DNA from: Benincasa hispida | Taxonomy: Eukaryota; Streptophyta; Magnoliopsida; Cucurbitales; Cucurbitaceae | Assembly (NCBI RefSeq): GCF_009727055.1 | Contig: NC_052359.1 | Span: 17,298,685 to 17,362,684, forward strand | Direction of reading: 5' to 3' | Length of the DNA stretch: 64,000 nucleotides | Shown: positions 11,102 through 21,710 of the stretch, one piece after another | How positions within the stretch are numbered: the stretch's first letter is position 1 | Layout: each line of letters opens with the position of its first letter | The notes under the pieces: generated by a model | What the model was told of the DNA's origin: nothing | Databases searched by the model: none | The model's input: the letters and a program-made list of their open reading frames with translations, nothing else | Position numbers and translations under genes: made by a program

Positions 11102-12000
11102 CCTTAGGGAAACCCTTATCCATTTATGGAGACCAAATAGAGAGTTAAACAAAACTGCCATCCTTTAGAGGGACACCCACAATGCCACGAGGCGATGCAT
11201 AAAACTTTATCCAATCTAATGAAAGAGACTAAGGGATATGTTGTCACACATCCCGCTCCCACTTACTATGAACACTCTCTCCATTCACCTTGGCATTGAC
11301 CTACCTAAATGCCACCCATAGGGGGACACCCATGGTGCCTCGAGATCGAGGATAGATCTCACGGAGTGAACTTTTAGAAAAAAAATGTGTAAAGGTTAAA
11401 GTGAAGTGTCATATACTCTATTTTCCTCCCACTGAATGTTCTAGCTAGGGTTCATTAACTTAAAAAATCCAAATCCAGCTACTGATTTTAACGAAGTGAT
11501 TTATTCAATTTTCTCAAAAACAACACTTGCATTTGTTGATTAAACAACTTTGATTCAATTCTTATTAAACTCTTTAACAGACTTTCATCGAATTTGCATG
11601 CATGTAACAAATCTATCTAATTCAACTTTCCAGGTAGGTTCCCAGGTAGGGGTGCGAAGTTTCCATCGACTTAAGTACCCCAGCCTAGCCAGAACCAAAC
11701 TTAGACAAAAGGTCCCTTATAGATATATTTGTTATATATTTAATCATTTATTAGGAATCAATTTAATCCTATTAAACCGATTTAAAATATTAAACTTAGA
11801 TTTCTAATCTTATTAGAAACGTGTTCTTAGGTCTATCGCAATCAAATTTTAAAACACTTTTAAAAAATGATTAAAACCTAGGTTTGCATGCAACTCTTTA
11901 TTATTTATTTTAGTTCTAATTTCATTAATTATGACATTTATAAGAAATGAAACAATTAAAACCATCTAACATTGCAAGCTAGACATACATAAGTTATTTA
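11102..12000 (-). other. Copia C1 5' leader, distal part
   Basis: Continuation of the leader interrupted by the solo LTR. Several blocks (for example 'aagggaccttttgtctaa' and 'ggttctggctaggctggg' on the minus strand) match the inverted copy around 36100-36260. No coding potential. It is truncated at 12000 by a different copia fragment, so the C1 5' LTR is missing. Confidence 0.7.
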
Positions 12001-12620
12001 TCAATAAGAATTTTGCATTTTATATCTAGACAACATCTTGTCTATATAAGATGCTTGGGATAATGCTAAAGTTCTATTCTTACAGTTTCGAACTATTTGG
12101 ATCCAAAGAACATACTGTGCTTCTCCCAAATCTTCCATTTGAAATTGCATAGCTAGCCATCTCTTACCATCAACTAGAAATTCGACTTCATTTCCAATGA
12201 GTAGAATATCATCAACATAGAACACCAGAATAGCGATAGTTTTGTTAAGGGTTTTCTTGTAAACACAAGGTTTGTCAACATTTTGTTCAAAGCCATAAGA
12301 TTTGATCGCAGTGTCAAATCTCATATTCCAGGATCTAGATACTTGTTTCAACCCATAAATGGAATGATTTAGCTTACAAACTTTTTGTTCTTGACCCTGT
12401 TCAATAAACCCTTCTAGTTGAGACGTGTAGATACTCTCTTCACAATAACCATTCAGAAAGGCTATCTTGACATCCATTTGTCATATTTCATAATCATAAA
12501 ATACAGCTATGGACAAGATTATACTAATTGACTTCATCATGGCAACATGAGAGAACGTTTCTTCACAATCTACCCCACCTCTTTGGGTAAACCCTTTTAC
12601 CACAAGTCTTACTTTGTAGG
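12001..12620 (-). pseudogene. Copia C2 reverse transcriptase fragment
   Basis: The minus strand opens with KVRLVVKGFTQRGGV (about 12610-12570), then MDVKIAFLNGYCEESIYTSQ, IYGLKQVSRSWNMRF and the catalytic FYVDDILLIGNE; it ends at LSRYKMQNS. It covers only the fingers/palm part of RT, is missing both ends, and has a stop (YEI-stop) at about 12480. Element E begins at 12621 within the RT coding sequence, so the fragment is the older host of that insertion. Confidence 0.88.
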
Positions 12621-13014
12621 TGTTAGGTTCTTAAAGGATGCATATTTTCTATTTTAATTCACCCAAAATTGTGGTTATTATTTGTTTTAAATGTTAATTT
12701 TGTAGGTAAAACGGTCCCCAAGGCATTTTGGAGTCATTAAGAGAAGATCGGGCCAAAAAGGATCCAAAACAACCAAGAAATTCAACAATTTTAAGAGAAT
12801 CGAGTAAATTACCAAAATGCCATCGAGAATCGAGTATTCACCATCAAGTTGCAGTAGAATGAGGCATTGCGCAATGCTTGAAGACAAAACACCTCATTCT
12901 ACTGCAAAACAGGGCAAAGTTGCAAAGCTCCCCACAGTGTTGCAACGCTTCGGACTTTGACGCAAATCACCTTACGAGCACACGCCTTGCATTGACGAGT
13001 GATTTGGGGGTAGC
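12621..13014 (+). repeat. Gypsy element E 5' LTR, first part
   Basis: Starts TGTTAGGTTC directly inside copia RT. It runs to the GTAGC duplication at 13010-13014 and resumes at 16328. It contains GTTGCAACGCT-type words that recur in the second part and at 27667 and 43200. Confidence 0.65.
13010..13014. repeat. Target site duplication GTAGC (left) of nested element P
   Basis: GTAGC precedes the terminus TGTAACGGTA; an identical GTAGC at 16323-16327 follows the other terminus. Confidence 0.8.
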
Positions 13015-13083
13015 TGTAACGGTAAAATTGCTTCCATGTTATGCATGCACTGTGATGATAGATAATGTGCTACAAGTTCATGA

Positions 13084-13100
13084 CCCCGACAATGGCGCCA
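13084..13100 (-). promoter_or_regulatory. Primer binding site remnant (tRNA-Asp) of P
   Basis: The minus strand reads TGGCGCCATTGTCGGGG, the tRNA-Asp complement with small changes, six bases from the LTR end at 13107. Confidence 0.85.
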
Positions 13101-13106
13101 TAAACT

Positions 13107-14906
13107 TGTAACGATAATTTATATCTTTAGTCTTTATGCGATACTACTTCTAAATATGCATTGTTAATGAAATGCTTGTAGTATGCGATAGAGTAATGTG
13201 TGTCACAAGTTTCCTTGTGCAGAAACCAAGTATAATTCCAACGCAAGTTTCTCAGAATAATCCGAGGTCGAACACAGGGATTGTTTTCATTAATGCGTTA
13301 CTTTTGCGATACATGCGACCGATTTTTACAATTAATAAAGAATTGGGTTTATACAAGAATCTAAAGTGCGATGAAAATAAAATTGCGTTAATAAAATAAA
13401 GTTGCATTGAAAATAAAATCCTAAACTAAGATGATACAAGATACAAGATACATGATACATGATACTGAGTACGAGACTGACTGTGAAGTTATACAAAGGA
13501 TCGTGGTATGCGATGGCAAGTCTTTATGGATGAATCAGAAAGAGAAAGAGTAAATAGTAAAAACAACGCAAGTTTTCCAATTGCGTTAAAGATGCAACTA
13601 AGCTTCCGCTTTCCCTTGGCGTACACCTCTCGGTGATCGGCCGCGTTCCCATATTTCTATGGTGAAACATGGATGAACGTGATGAATGCAAGGTCGCTTC
13701 TATCTCTGGAAGTACTTCTCGCTTTAGATAAAACATTCTTCCAACTTTCTCTCACTAGGGGAAATAACATCTTCACTTCTGCTCTCAGAGGTGAAGATGC
13801 CGTCGAGTATGCTTTAGCTAAACTTAATTATTTCCTTAACACAAATTAATTTACTTGCTTAATTCTTGCTAATTACCTAAGGAATTAGGAAAAAATCATG
13901 GAGAAAATGGATTATGGATAAACGGAAATAAACAGAGAGATGATAATGGTAATGATCATAACATTTGATACTAAGATTAAGCATTCGATACATAGTGTGA
14001 ATGAAAGATTAAAAAGATGAATACATATGATGAAATAGAGATTAGAAACGAATATAGAAAGAGTGTCAACACCTTGACACAGATCCTGAACGGAGGTTGT
14101 GCTTGCCGGTATGTGGAAGTAATGGAGAGGAGAGCTTCCCTCTCAGGCTTGCTCTTCTGGTAGAAGTGACCTTCGCACAGAGCTTCAACGGTGAGCATTG
14201 GAACGATTCTTTGCCCGAAGACTCACCTCTCGGCCTTGTCTCATAATTATCCTGGATGTACTTTGGAAATCGCTTCAGACCAGTTTGTCTCTTAGATCAG
14301 TATATGCACGTATCTATGTATTCAAGTATATCTTTCAATGAAATTGAAGAAGCTATTTATAGGCGAAGCTTGGCTCTTTGACATTGTGGTCCCCACTTTA
14401 TGGTCAAGGTAGTTCCTGAAATGGTGGATTGAATATTCCTTCTGTTATGCAATCAACCCGTCAGAAATGCAAAACTGAGAGCTATACACGTGTCAAAAGC
14501 CTCCGTAATTGCATTTCTCTTTAAATCTTCGATTGATCGCCGCATGCGGTGTTATTTTTTATTACTGCATGCGATTGAATTTGCGTTGATCGCTAAGATC
14601 GATTGTTGCATGCGTCGTTATTGCATTGATCATCTCTTCATTTCTGAATGATGGGCGCAATGCGACGTACATGCATTGTTTCTTTTATCTTTGAGCCATT
14701 AACGCATGCGATGACTGATTTCCTGCAAAACAGAAACTGAAACATTCTATTCTACCATTGCAATGGTGTTAGTGGGTGTATTGACGACAATTTATAATTC
14801 TCACATTTCTTAGCCAATTTCTATACTATCGACGCAACTTTTCTTTCTTTTAGCCGCAATATCTAAATAAAACAGTATAAATAACTCGTATTTCTACGAG
14901 TTATCA
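13107..14906 (-). repeat. Central LTR of element P (1800 bp)
   Basis: TGATAACTCG at 14906 to TATCGTTACA at 13107 on the minus strand. Its terminal hairpin arms are ATAACTCGTA / TACGAGTTAT, a paired change relative to the copy at 9209. A TATA-like tataaata lies on the minus strand near 14357. Confidence 0.9.
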
Positions 14907-15903
14907 CACCCCCAAATTTAGGTATATGCTTGTCCTCGAGCATATCTTCTACTAAGGCAATATTGTTCGGTTCTTATCCTAAATTTTTGCATCGATTGGT
15001 TGCTCAGAATGCTCCACCTAGGCAACATTACTCAACAACGCAATTTCTTTCTATCCTTGATAATTCATAAATAAGCCCTACTTTATTCTTCTATACAACA
15101 AATCTCTACTCAAAAATTCTTTTCTTGCTTTGAAAAGAATGTTTACCTCTTCATGCAAAAACAACTTGGTACGACTTGAATGTGGTGGTCGAGTTGTGTT
15201 ATTTTATTAGAGACTGTTGATCATGGTTACACCCTTCATTTTGGCTTGTTCCATGGGTGTCATGCGAACATCCAACTCCGGTTGTGTGCCAATTTCAACT
15301 TCAACTCTTGATTTTCAACTAAGTATAACTTTTGCTGGTCAGAGGAGTTGTCCCTTATATTCTTTTTTTTTTATTCTCATTTCTCTTTCCTTTTCTTTTC
15401 ATATGCGTCGATCTTGGAAACCCACCTTCGTTTTGGCTTACTCCCACGGGTGTCATGCGAACATCCAACTACGAGCAGGTTCTTTCACAACTTAACTCTT
15501 ATTAGGTTGGGATATTGATTTTCCATTGCGCTGACATTGGAGTTTCTATGAAAAAAAAATATATATTTTTAATTTATATTAATGGTAATGAACGCATTTT
15601 CTAATGAGCGCACCCACTTGATCACATTTGCTCAGACTTTCCACACCCCAAAATTTAAAGATGCGCAAAGTCCTCATTGCATTGTTTTGGACAGAATAGA
15701 CAAACACTTAGTAAAAATTTTAAAAAGAATATTTGAGCAGACTTTTGAAGGAAAAAAGATAAAGCAGTGCTATTGCTACGAATTATCTAAGTGTTAGTTA
15801 GAAAACACAAAGTGTGGGAAATATTTGTAAGGTATGCATATAATTCATCATGGCAGCGCAATGAATAACGCAAAACAAAAGATAAACATCGCAATAATTG
15901 ACA
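14907..15903 (-). other. Internal 3' region of P with polypurine tract
   Basis: The minus strand ends AAATTTGGGGGTG right before the LTR (14907-14919), the plus-strand primer. A second tract-like copy lies at about 15645-15655. Two copies of a ~50-nt conserved noncoding motif lie at 15231-15280 and 15423-15479. No conserved ORF. Confidence 0.75.
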
Positions 15904-15927
15904 AAGGTATGCATATAATTCATCATG
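15904..15927. repeat. 24-bp templated filler at a deletion junction
   Basis: Identical to 15829-15852, 75 bp upstream. In the related element at 29640-29740 the corresponding place reads on into internal sequence. Here the copy is followed at once by mid-LTR sequence. Confidence 0.7.
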
Positions 15928-16322
15928 CTCTTTACATCTTCGATCAATCGCTATATGTGGTGTTATTTTTTATTACCGCATGCGGTTGAATTTGTGTTGA
16001 TCGCTAAACTCTTGATCGATTGTCGCGTGCGCCGTCATTGCGTTGATCATCTCTTCATTTCTGAATGATGGGCACAATGCGACGTAGATGCATTGTTTCT
16101 TTTATCTTTGAGCCATTAACGCATGCGGTGACTGATTTCCTGCAAAACTGAAACTGAAACATTCTATTCTATCATCACAATGGTGTTAGTGGGTGTATTG
16201 ACGACAATGTATAATTCTCGCATTTCTAAGCCAATTTCTATATTATCGACGCAACTTTTCTTTCTTTTAGCCGCAATATCTAAAAAAACAGTATAAATAA
16301 CTCGTATTTCTACGAGTTATTA
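15928..16322 (-). repeat. Truncated 5' LTR of P (first ~395 bp)
   Basis: Homologous to the first ~395 bp of the A-family LTR, from TAATAACTCG (CA mutated to TA) to a breakpoint at the filler sequence. Confidence 0.85.
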
Positions 16323-16327
16323 GTAGC

Positions 16328-17476
16328 GTTGCAATGCAAGCCCAACGCTTCTTGGCCTTTTCATCGATTTAGCATTGCAACGCTACCCCAGCATCGTGAT
16401 GCTAGCCTGCGATCTATAAAAGGTTTTTTTCATTCATTTTTGCAAAAAGGAGGAAGAAAATCCATGGAGGCTGGGATTTCTCTCCAAGTTCTTTTACTTC
16501 TTTGGTAATTCTTGTTCCAATTTAGGTTAGATTTTATATTTTATTTGAAGTGTAAACAAAACTCTTGTCATTCTTCATACAATTTGCCAATGAATTTGTG
16601 AAGTTTGATTGAATCTTGTTTCAATTTCAAGGGTTCTTGCAATTCTTTTGAGTTTTCTACTTTTTCCTTATCAATTGCAATCTGATTTGTGCTTTTTTGA
16701 ATCTGATTTTAATTCTCGAAGCATGTTGAATGATCTATATCATGAACATTTATAGCCTAGATGCTTTGTTTTGTCACAATCGTTGTTCAATATGTTGATT
16801 TCAATGTGCTCGATGGAATGTCTAGCCAAGATCTACAAGAGGCAATAGTAATTATGTGTTCAATGGTTATCCTAGGATGGATTAATTACTAGATTTGGAG
16901 AAAATTTGGTTAATTGAGTAAGCTATCTTAACAATTAATCAACACAATTGAATCCTATAACCTAATGCGCATGTTTTCTATTCTATATGGCCGCTATCGA
17001 ACACAATAGAAGAAGAAGCATGTAGGTTGATTAGGGTTTGGCCTATCCAACCTTAATCAATGATTAGGACACTCTCTCAACTAGGTTAATTATAGTTGTC
17101 GGCCTTTGTAGATGCTAGCTTGATCGAGTTGAGTGAGTAGTTGCTACCATAATCCGATTGTCAATAAATTTTTAGAATTCGACGATAGGAATTGCATTGA
17201 ACGTCTAACTTCAATTAGAAGCAAGATCATTCCTTACTTGTTTACATTAATCTTTTATCTTTTGATTTCTAGTATTTTTCCAATTTAATCAAACCCCTGT
17301 TTTATTGCTTTAATAGTCAAAGTTAGGTAAAAAAGGATAAGAACTAAAACCTTCCCTATGGATTGACCACTTACTTCCACTTATACTACGAGTTAGTTAG
17401 GTTGTTGTTCGAGCTTTATAAATATCATTTTGTTTCAGGTTAGGTAGAACTAACGATACCTAATTTACTCCGAACA
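16328..17476 (+). repeat. Gypsy element E 5' LTR, second part
   Basis: Resumes after the GTAGC duplication; TATA box (tctataaaagg, about 16411-16421); ends CCGAACA at 17476, three bases before the primer site. Together with 12621-13014 the LTR is about 1.54 kb. Confidence 0.75.
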
Positions 17477-17479
17477 AAA

Positions 17480-17497
17480 TGGCGCCATTGTCGAGGA
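17480..17497 (+). promoter_or_regulatory. Primer binding site of element E
   Basis: TGGCGCCATTGTCGAGGA, a diverged tRNA-Asp complement, directly after the LTR end. Confidence 0.8.
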
Positions 17498-17590
17498 AGG
17501 CTAAGCCATTTAATCTTTTTCTTGGCTAACTAGACTAGCAAACCTTAAAAAACCAAAAATATTTTCTTTCTTTGTGTCTACTTGTTTAAT

Positions 17591-17866
17591 ATGACAGACA
17601 TGAACATCTATTACGTGCTTCAAGCGATGTATGTGGCCCAGTAAATAGAACAAGAAGTAAGAGAGTTTAATGAGCTTAAAAGTGAAATAAATGAACTAAC
17701 CTCTCTTGTTCGACTTTTGCTTACTGAACACACACAGAATTCGTGTGGTCCTGAGCGCGAATGCTATGCTCCTTGGGAGATGCCTAACCAAATCTCGTTA
17801 TTGATGCCATATCCTTCTACAAATTTAGGTAATTCTTCAAAAAATTTAGTTGATGAACTTTATGAC
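17591..17866 (+). pseudogene. Start of element E internal ORF (unrecognised)
   Basis: An ATG at 17591 opens MTDMNIYYVLQAMYVAQ, then a stop, then a helical stretch (VREFNELKSEINELTSLVRL) and an ECYAPWEMP block. The copia LTR at 17867 cuts it. It is not a recognisable gag or pol domain. A short coiled-coil leader protein or diverged gag N-terminus is possible, but this is inference. The likely continuation is at 26528. Confidence 0.4.
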
Positions 17867-18486
17867 TGTTGGGATTGATGCCCTAAAGTCTAGTGTCATG
17901 TAGTTTGTAAACAGTACATACGAACACCTGTGATTGTTAATATATGATATTTACTTCACATCTTGTTGTTTTGCTCATTTACTTGTTTTAGTTGCTTTAC
18001 CACAAACCAATAAACATTAAATCCCTAGTTATCTGTATGTTACTCAAGCATGTATGTGATGACATACAAAGGGATCATGTCTTGAGTGATAACCAAAATG
18101 GTCTGTAGTATATGGATATAGTAGGGAAACCTTATCCTGGTAACACTACGGACGCGACCCGCTTTGTGCAATGGTCACAAGTCTTGTGGCTTGCCACAGA
18201 TGTTCTAATCCTAATCATTTGTATTGGGGACATGCGAGCGGGGGCGTCCTATACAAAGAGTTTGTATAAGACCTGACCACGAAGTGTTAATGTCTCGTCA
18301 CATAACACCGTTCATGACAGAGACTTCACTTCACTAGGATGACCATAGGTAACATGACCTCAATCCTGAGTGAGTTGGAAACTTCTGTCATTGAGGGCGG
18401 TCCTTTGCTTTGTAAGGGTGCGAGTGGCCAAGTCGCCGATTCAAACCTACAATTTTGGGGATACGTCTGATTTGGGAGCTGGGAAC
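17867..18486 (+). repeat. Copia LTR G, left part
   Basis: Begins TGTTGGGATTGATGCCCTAA, a classic copia LTR start, and runs to GGGAGCTGGGAAC, where element F interrupts it. It resumes at 25122 with tcagctacacaag. No primer site or pol follows, so it behaves as a solo LTR in element E. Its flanks are ATGAC on the left and, less certainly, ATGAA at its right edge near 26527. Confidence 0.8.
18482..18486. repeat. Target site duplication GGAAC (left) of element F
   Basis: GGAAC before the LTR start TGATGCGTTA; GGAAC repeats at 25117-25121. Removing F restores continuous copia LTR. Confidence 0.93.
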
Positions 18487-19842
18487 TGATGCGTTATTTT
18501 ATTGAATGGAAATATGGATGATATGCGTTGATGGAATTGCGTTGTGCACGCAAGTTTCTCCAGTGGAATTTAAGTGTAAATTCCCCTGAGTTTCTTGGTA
18601 AGTCCAGGGTCGAACATAGGGACTTGTGAAAATAGATTGCGTTGGTAATTTTCGTGAAAACTTTGCGGTAACCAAGTAAATAAATGAAGTGTTTGGTTTC
18701 TTGTTTGCGTTGGCTAAAAAGTATGCATTCTAATCTGACTCTGTGAAAACTTTGTGAAAATATCTCTTGTATTATGCATTCTAATCTGACTCTCTCAACC
18801 CTAGATTCTGACCTGACCTTCCCAAGTCTAGATCCTATCCATAGACTACCCTCCTGAGTATCCCTAATGGATGAATGAAGCATATAATAACAAGATAATC
18901 GCAAAGAATAAGATTCCCTAGTTGTGCTAGCTAAATGCTCCTCATCCCATTCAACTAATTTAGCTATTCATGCATGAATCACAGAGAGCGAACAGATATA
19001 CAGAAGAAATTCCATTCTTATAAATAAGTTATGTACAAAATGGCAAAGAAAGTTTAAGGTAGAGAACATGGTAGCAATTCCTTGCTGACCCAGGCTTTTT
19101 ACACTGGAATCTCTATTCTGATCTAAAGATATTCCCCCTTCCGCAAGCGTCAGCCCTCTCCCTATCTTTGAAGCTCCCGGCGCTCTCCCAAGCTTACCGG
19201 AATGATCTACCAGCACAACTTCTCACTTGCATCCGCCTTAAAATGAAAGAAAACTAAAAACGAAGACGTGCTAACTGGAAAAAATTGTAAAAGTCGTCAA
19301 CCCCTTTTCTGAAGAATGCACTTGGTATTTATAGAGCATCCATGGTGAAAGGCGGCTTCTCTCTCCAGATTGTACAGATGGGACAGCTTTAATTCCTGAT
19401 TGACGTGTCGGATAATTGTTATCGATAAAGCTGAATGTACTTTGTGACCGTTATCGGCTGTCAACTTAATTTAGATTCGACTGTCATCAGCTTTCTGTCC
19501 CATCACACTTAGTTAGCCTTTCACCCAGATGCGCCCACCATGTTGCGTTGACTAAATTGCGACGATCCTTCTCGGGCGAATGTTTGCGAGCACGATCAAT
19601 GCAAAGTCTTGCGGTGAAGTTGCGCTTGACCAATGAATTCCTATGATCGCAATCTTTGCATTGCGATAATGTATATTCTGCACAAAAATACAAAAATGAA
19701 TAGTTCTAATGCACTGAGCGCATGCGACTGCAATATTATAGAATTTATGCTTAATGGATTCAATTTAATATATTTCATCAACACAATCCAACATTGTTTA
19801 CAAACTTAGCACTATGATAATGTGCATTTCTGCCCGTTATCA
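18487..19842 (-). repeat. 3' LTR of element F (1356 bp, deleted)
   Basis: TGATAACGGG at 19842 to CGCATCA at 18487 (minus). About 310 bp shorter than its partner because of an internal deletion near 18720-18765, marked by copied filler. TATA-like tataaata on the minus strand near 19326-19333. Confidence 0.9.
18722..18763. repeat. Filler patchwork at the F 3' LTR deletion
   Basis: 18722-18742 repeats 18773-18793 exactly (21 bp). 18743-18754 repeats 18654-18665 (12 bp). 18751-18762 resembles 18623-18634. The other LTR lacks this patch and has ~310 bp of ordinary LTR instead. Confidence 0.75.
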
Positions 19843-21362
19843 CACCCCCCAAATTTAAACAATGTTTGTCCTCAAGCATAATCTAAAGATTCCTTTAGCA
19901 AGTCTACCGCAAAGTTATTTCCCTAGATTTCTCAAGAATACTTCGTTCGAATCCTATATACCAGAATTTCATTAAGTCTTATTCAATTCTCTTCTTAAAA
20001 TATTTCTAAGACCTAGGGACTGCAAGCTTAACTTCAAAAGACCATTATTATATTCCGGAACATCGCTTGATTTATTTCAAAAAGAAAATTTTCTACCAGG
20101 GTGTCAAATGATTTAATCCTTTTCTTCATTGCTTTTTTCTTTTCTGACCTTTATTATAATCTAAAAATTTTCTTCATTGCTTTTTTCTTTTCTGACCTTG
20201 CGCTGATCCAAGTGCCTTGCCTTCGTTTTGGCTTGCCCCCACATGTGTCATGCCGACATCCAACTACGAGTAATGCACTCTTTCTCAGACTAAATTCATA
20301 CCGATTCGAGAGTGGAGTTGCGGTCATTAATTTATGTGTTGATCCTGGTGACTTACTTTCGTTTTAGCTTGCCCCCACGAGTGTCATGCGGACATCCAAC
20401 TATGGGTAAGTGCCTTTCACAACTTAACTCTTATCAACATGGGTTTCCCATTGCGTTGACAGTGGAGATGTTATTCTCAATTTTTTTTTTTTTTTTGTAA
20501 TAGCAAGGTCGAAAATAAATACCTCACCCCCAAATTTAAAATGCGGCAACGTCCTCATTACCAAAACATAAAAATAAGTTATGTGATGTTCTAGAATGCG
20601 TTGTAAAGAAAGTTTGAAAGAAAGCTAGCAAACCCCTACCTTCTAGAAATATTTCATGAGGTGACTATCTTAAGATTAAGTTGACTCTAATATATACGAA
20701 AGAAATAGAAGTATATTTTTCATCATTCAAATCATACTTGGCAAAGAACAAAAATGCGGTAACTCACTAAATTTATCTATGTCAAATGATTGCAGTGATT
20801 AAAGAGGATGCGGTGATAAAACTTGAAAAATTAACATGCGATGTGATAGCGCAAAATTTGAAATAAAGATAAGGAAGAGTACACTCCCAAATTTTGCACT
20901 GTCGCCCGCATTGTATTGACGCATCCATCTTTGTGGCGGTCTCTCTTCTTTGGGTTGCGGTGATGGAATAAGATAAGTGCTTCTTTGCGTAACATCTCTG
21001 CAATCGAGCGCCTCATTGTTGCAAGAAAAACAAAGAGAGGGTCAAATGATTTTAAACAACATAAAACTCGTTATCGCATTTTTATTTTATTTTTTTTGAA
21101 ATAAAGATAGTGATAGAAAAATAAGGATAGATTAGGATTTGAAAAGATAGTAAAATTTCGAGTATTGGAGAAAGTTGAAGAATTAAGGTTTCCCAAAACT
21201 TGCATCCCTGATAAGTTGCGATCATTTGATAATGTATGGACCACTTATTTTCGGCTGGTTTGTTCACATCCATGGTGGCTTTTCTCTCTTTTCTTTGTCT
21301 TCTAGGGTCTTTACAGCCTTAATCCGGAGTTTTTCCCCATGAATGCTCATTACAATTTCCCC
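19843..21362 (-). other. Element F 3' noncoding region with polypurine tract
   Basis: The polypurine tract (minus TTAAATTTGGGGGGTG, 19843-19858) abuts the 3' LTR; a second tract-like copy lies near 20524-20535. Two copies of the shared noncoding motif occur at 20218-20270 and 20353-20410. A 34-bp direct repeat ('cttcattgcttttttctttt' type) occurs at about 20125 and 20171. Several frames up to 73 aa are open but match nothing recognisable. Confidence 0.7.
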
Positions 21363-21710
21363 CTAGCGTACATCAATTTGAGCGCGACCGGTTGAAAGGA
21401 ACGGTCGTCCCAATATGATGGGTGCATCTTCGTCCGTTTTATAATCCAAAATGAGGAAGTCTGCCAGCAGGATGAATTTATCGCTTGAAATTGTGGCATT
21501 TTTCAACTCTCCTTCAGGATGTATTCGAGATCTGTCTGCAAGCAAGAGAGTTTCCTTTGTGGGAATAAGTGTGCCGGCATTCAATTGTTGGAAAATTGAT
21601 AGCGGCATTATGTTTATACTTGCCCTAAGGTTGCATAGTGCCTGGCCACTGAAGGTCCCTCCGATAGACCATGGAATCGCCCATTTTAGGTGGGATCATT
21701 GTATTTTGCG
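21363..21710 (-). pseudogene. Element F aspartic protease remnant
   Basis: The minus strand first reads IGGTFSGQALCNLRASIN in one frame (about 21680-21615), where NLRAS stands in place of the usual catalytic D-L-G-A-S. It continues in another frame with MPLSIFQQLNAGTLIPTKET, LADRSRIHPEGEL and the C-terminal ILGRPFLSTGRAQIDV (21608-21363). These are typical Ty3/gypsy protease landmarks. The enzyme would cut Gag into mature parts. The D-to-N and G-to-R changes at the active site, plus the frameshift, make it inactive. Noncoding 3' sequence follows instead of RT. Confidence 0.8.

Larger units (their letters stand above)
13015..16322 (-). mobile_element. Rearranged A-family gypsy element P nested in LTR E
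   Basis: The minus-strand order is: partial LTR (16322-15928), internal 3' region with polypurine tract (15903-14907), complete LTR (14906-13107), primer site (13100-13084), then the last ~70 bp of another LTR (13083-13015). One pair of GTAGC duplications brackets everything. A full LTR with a polypurine tract on one side and a primer site on the other means it once joined two internal regions in tandem. Large deletions have since removed gag/pol. The outer terminus at 16322 reads TA instead of CA, a probable C-to-T change. No ORF survives. Confidence 0.8.

Noticed and set aside
15217..15495. 92-aa + frame and similar frames at 29080, 20101 and 40110
   Set aside because: Frames run across the conserved motif, but differ in phase, strand and termini between the four copies and lack conserved protein sequence; the conservation is at the nucleotide level.
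20090..20200. Repeated 'cttcattgcttttttctttt' as a terminator or CRISPR-like repeat
   Set aside because: Only two adjacent copies, in a retroelement 3' region; a simple local duplication.
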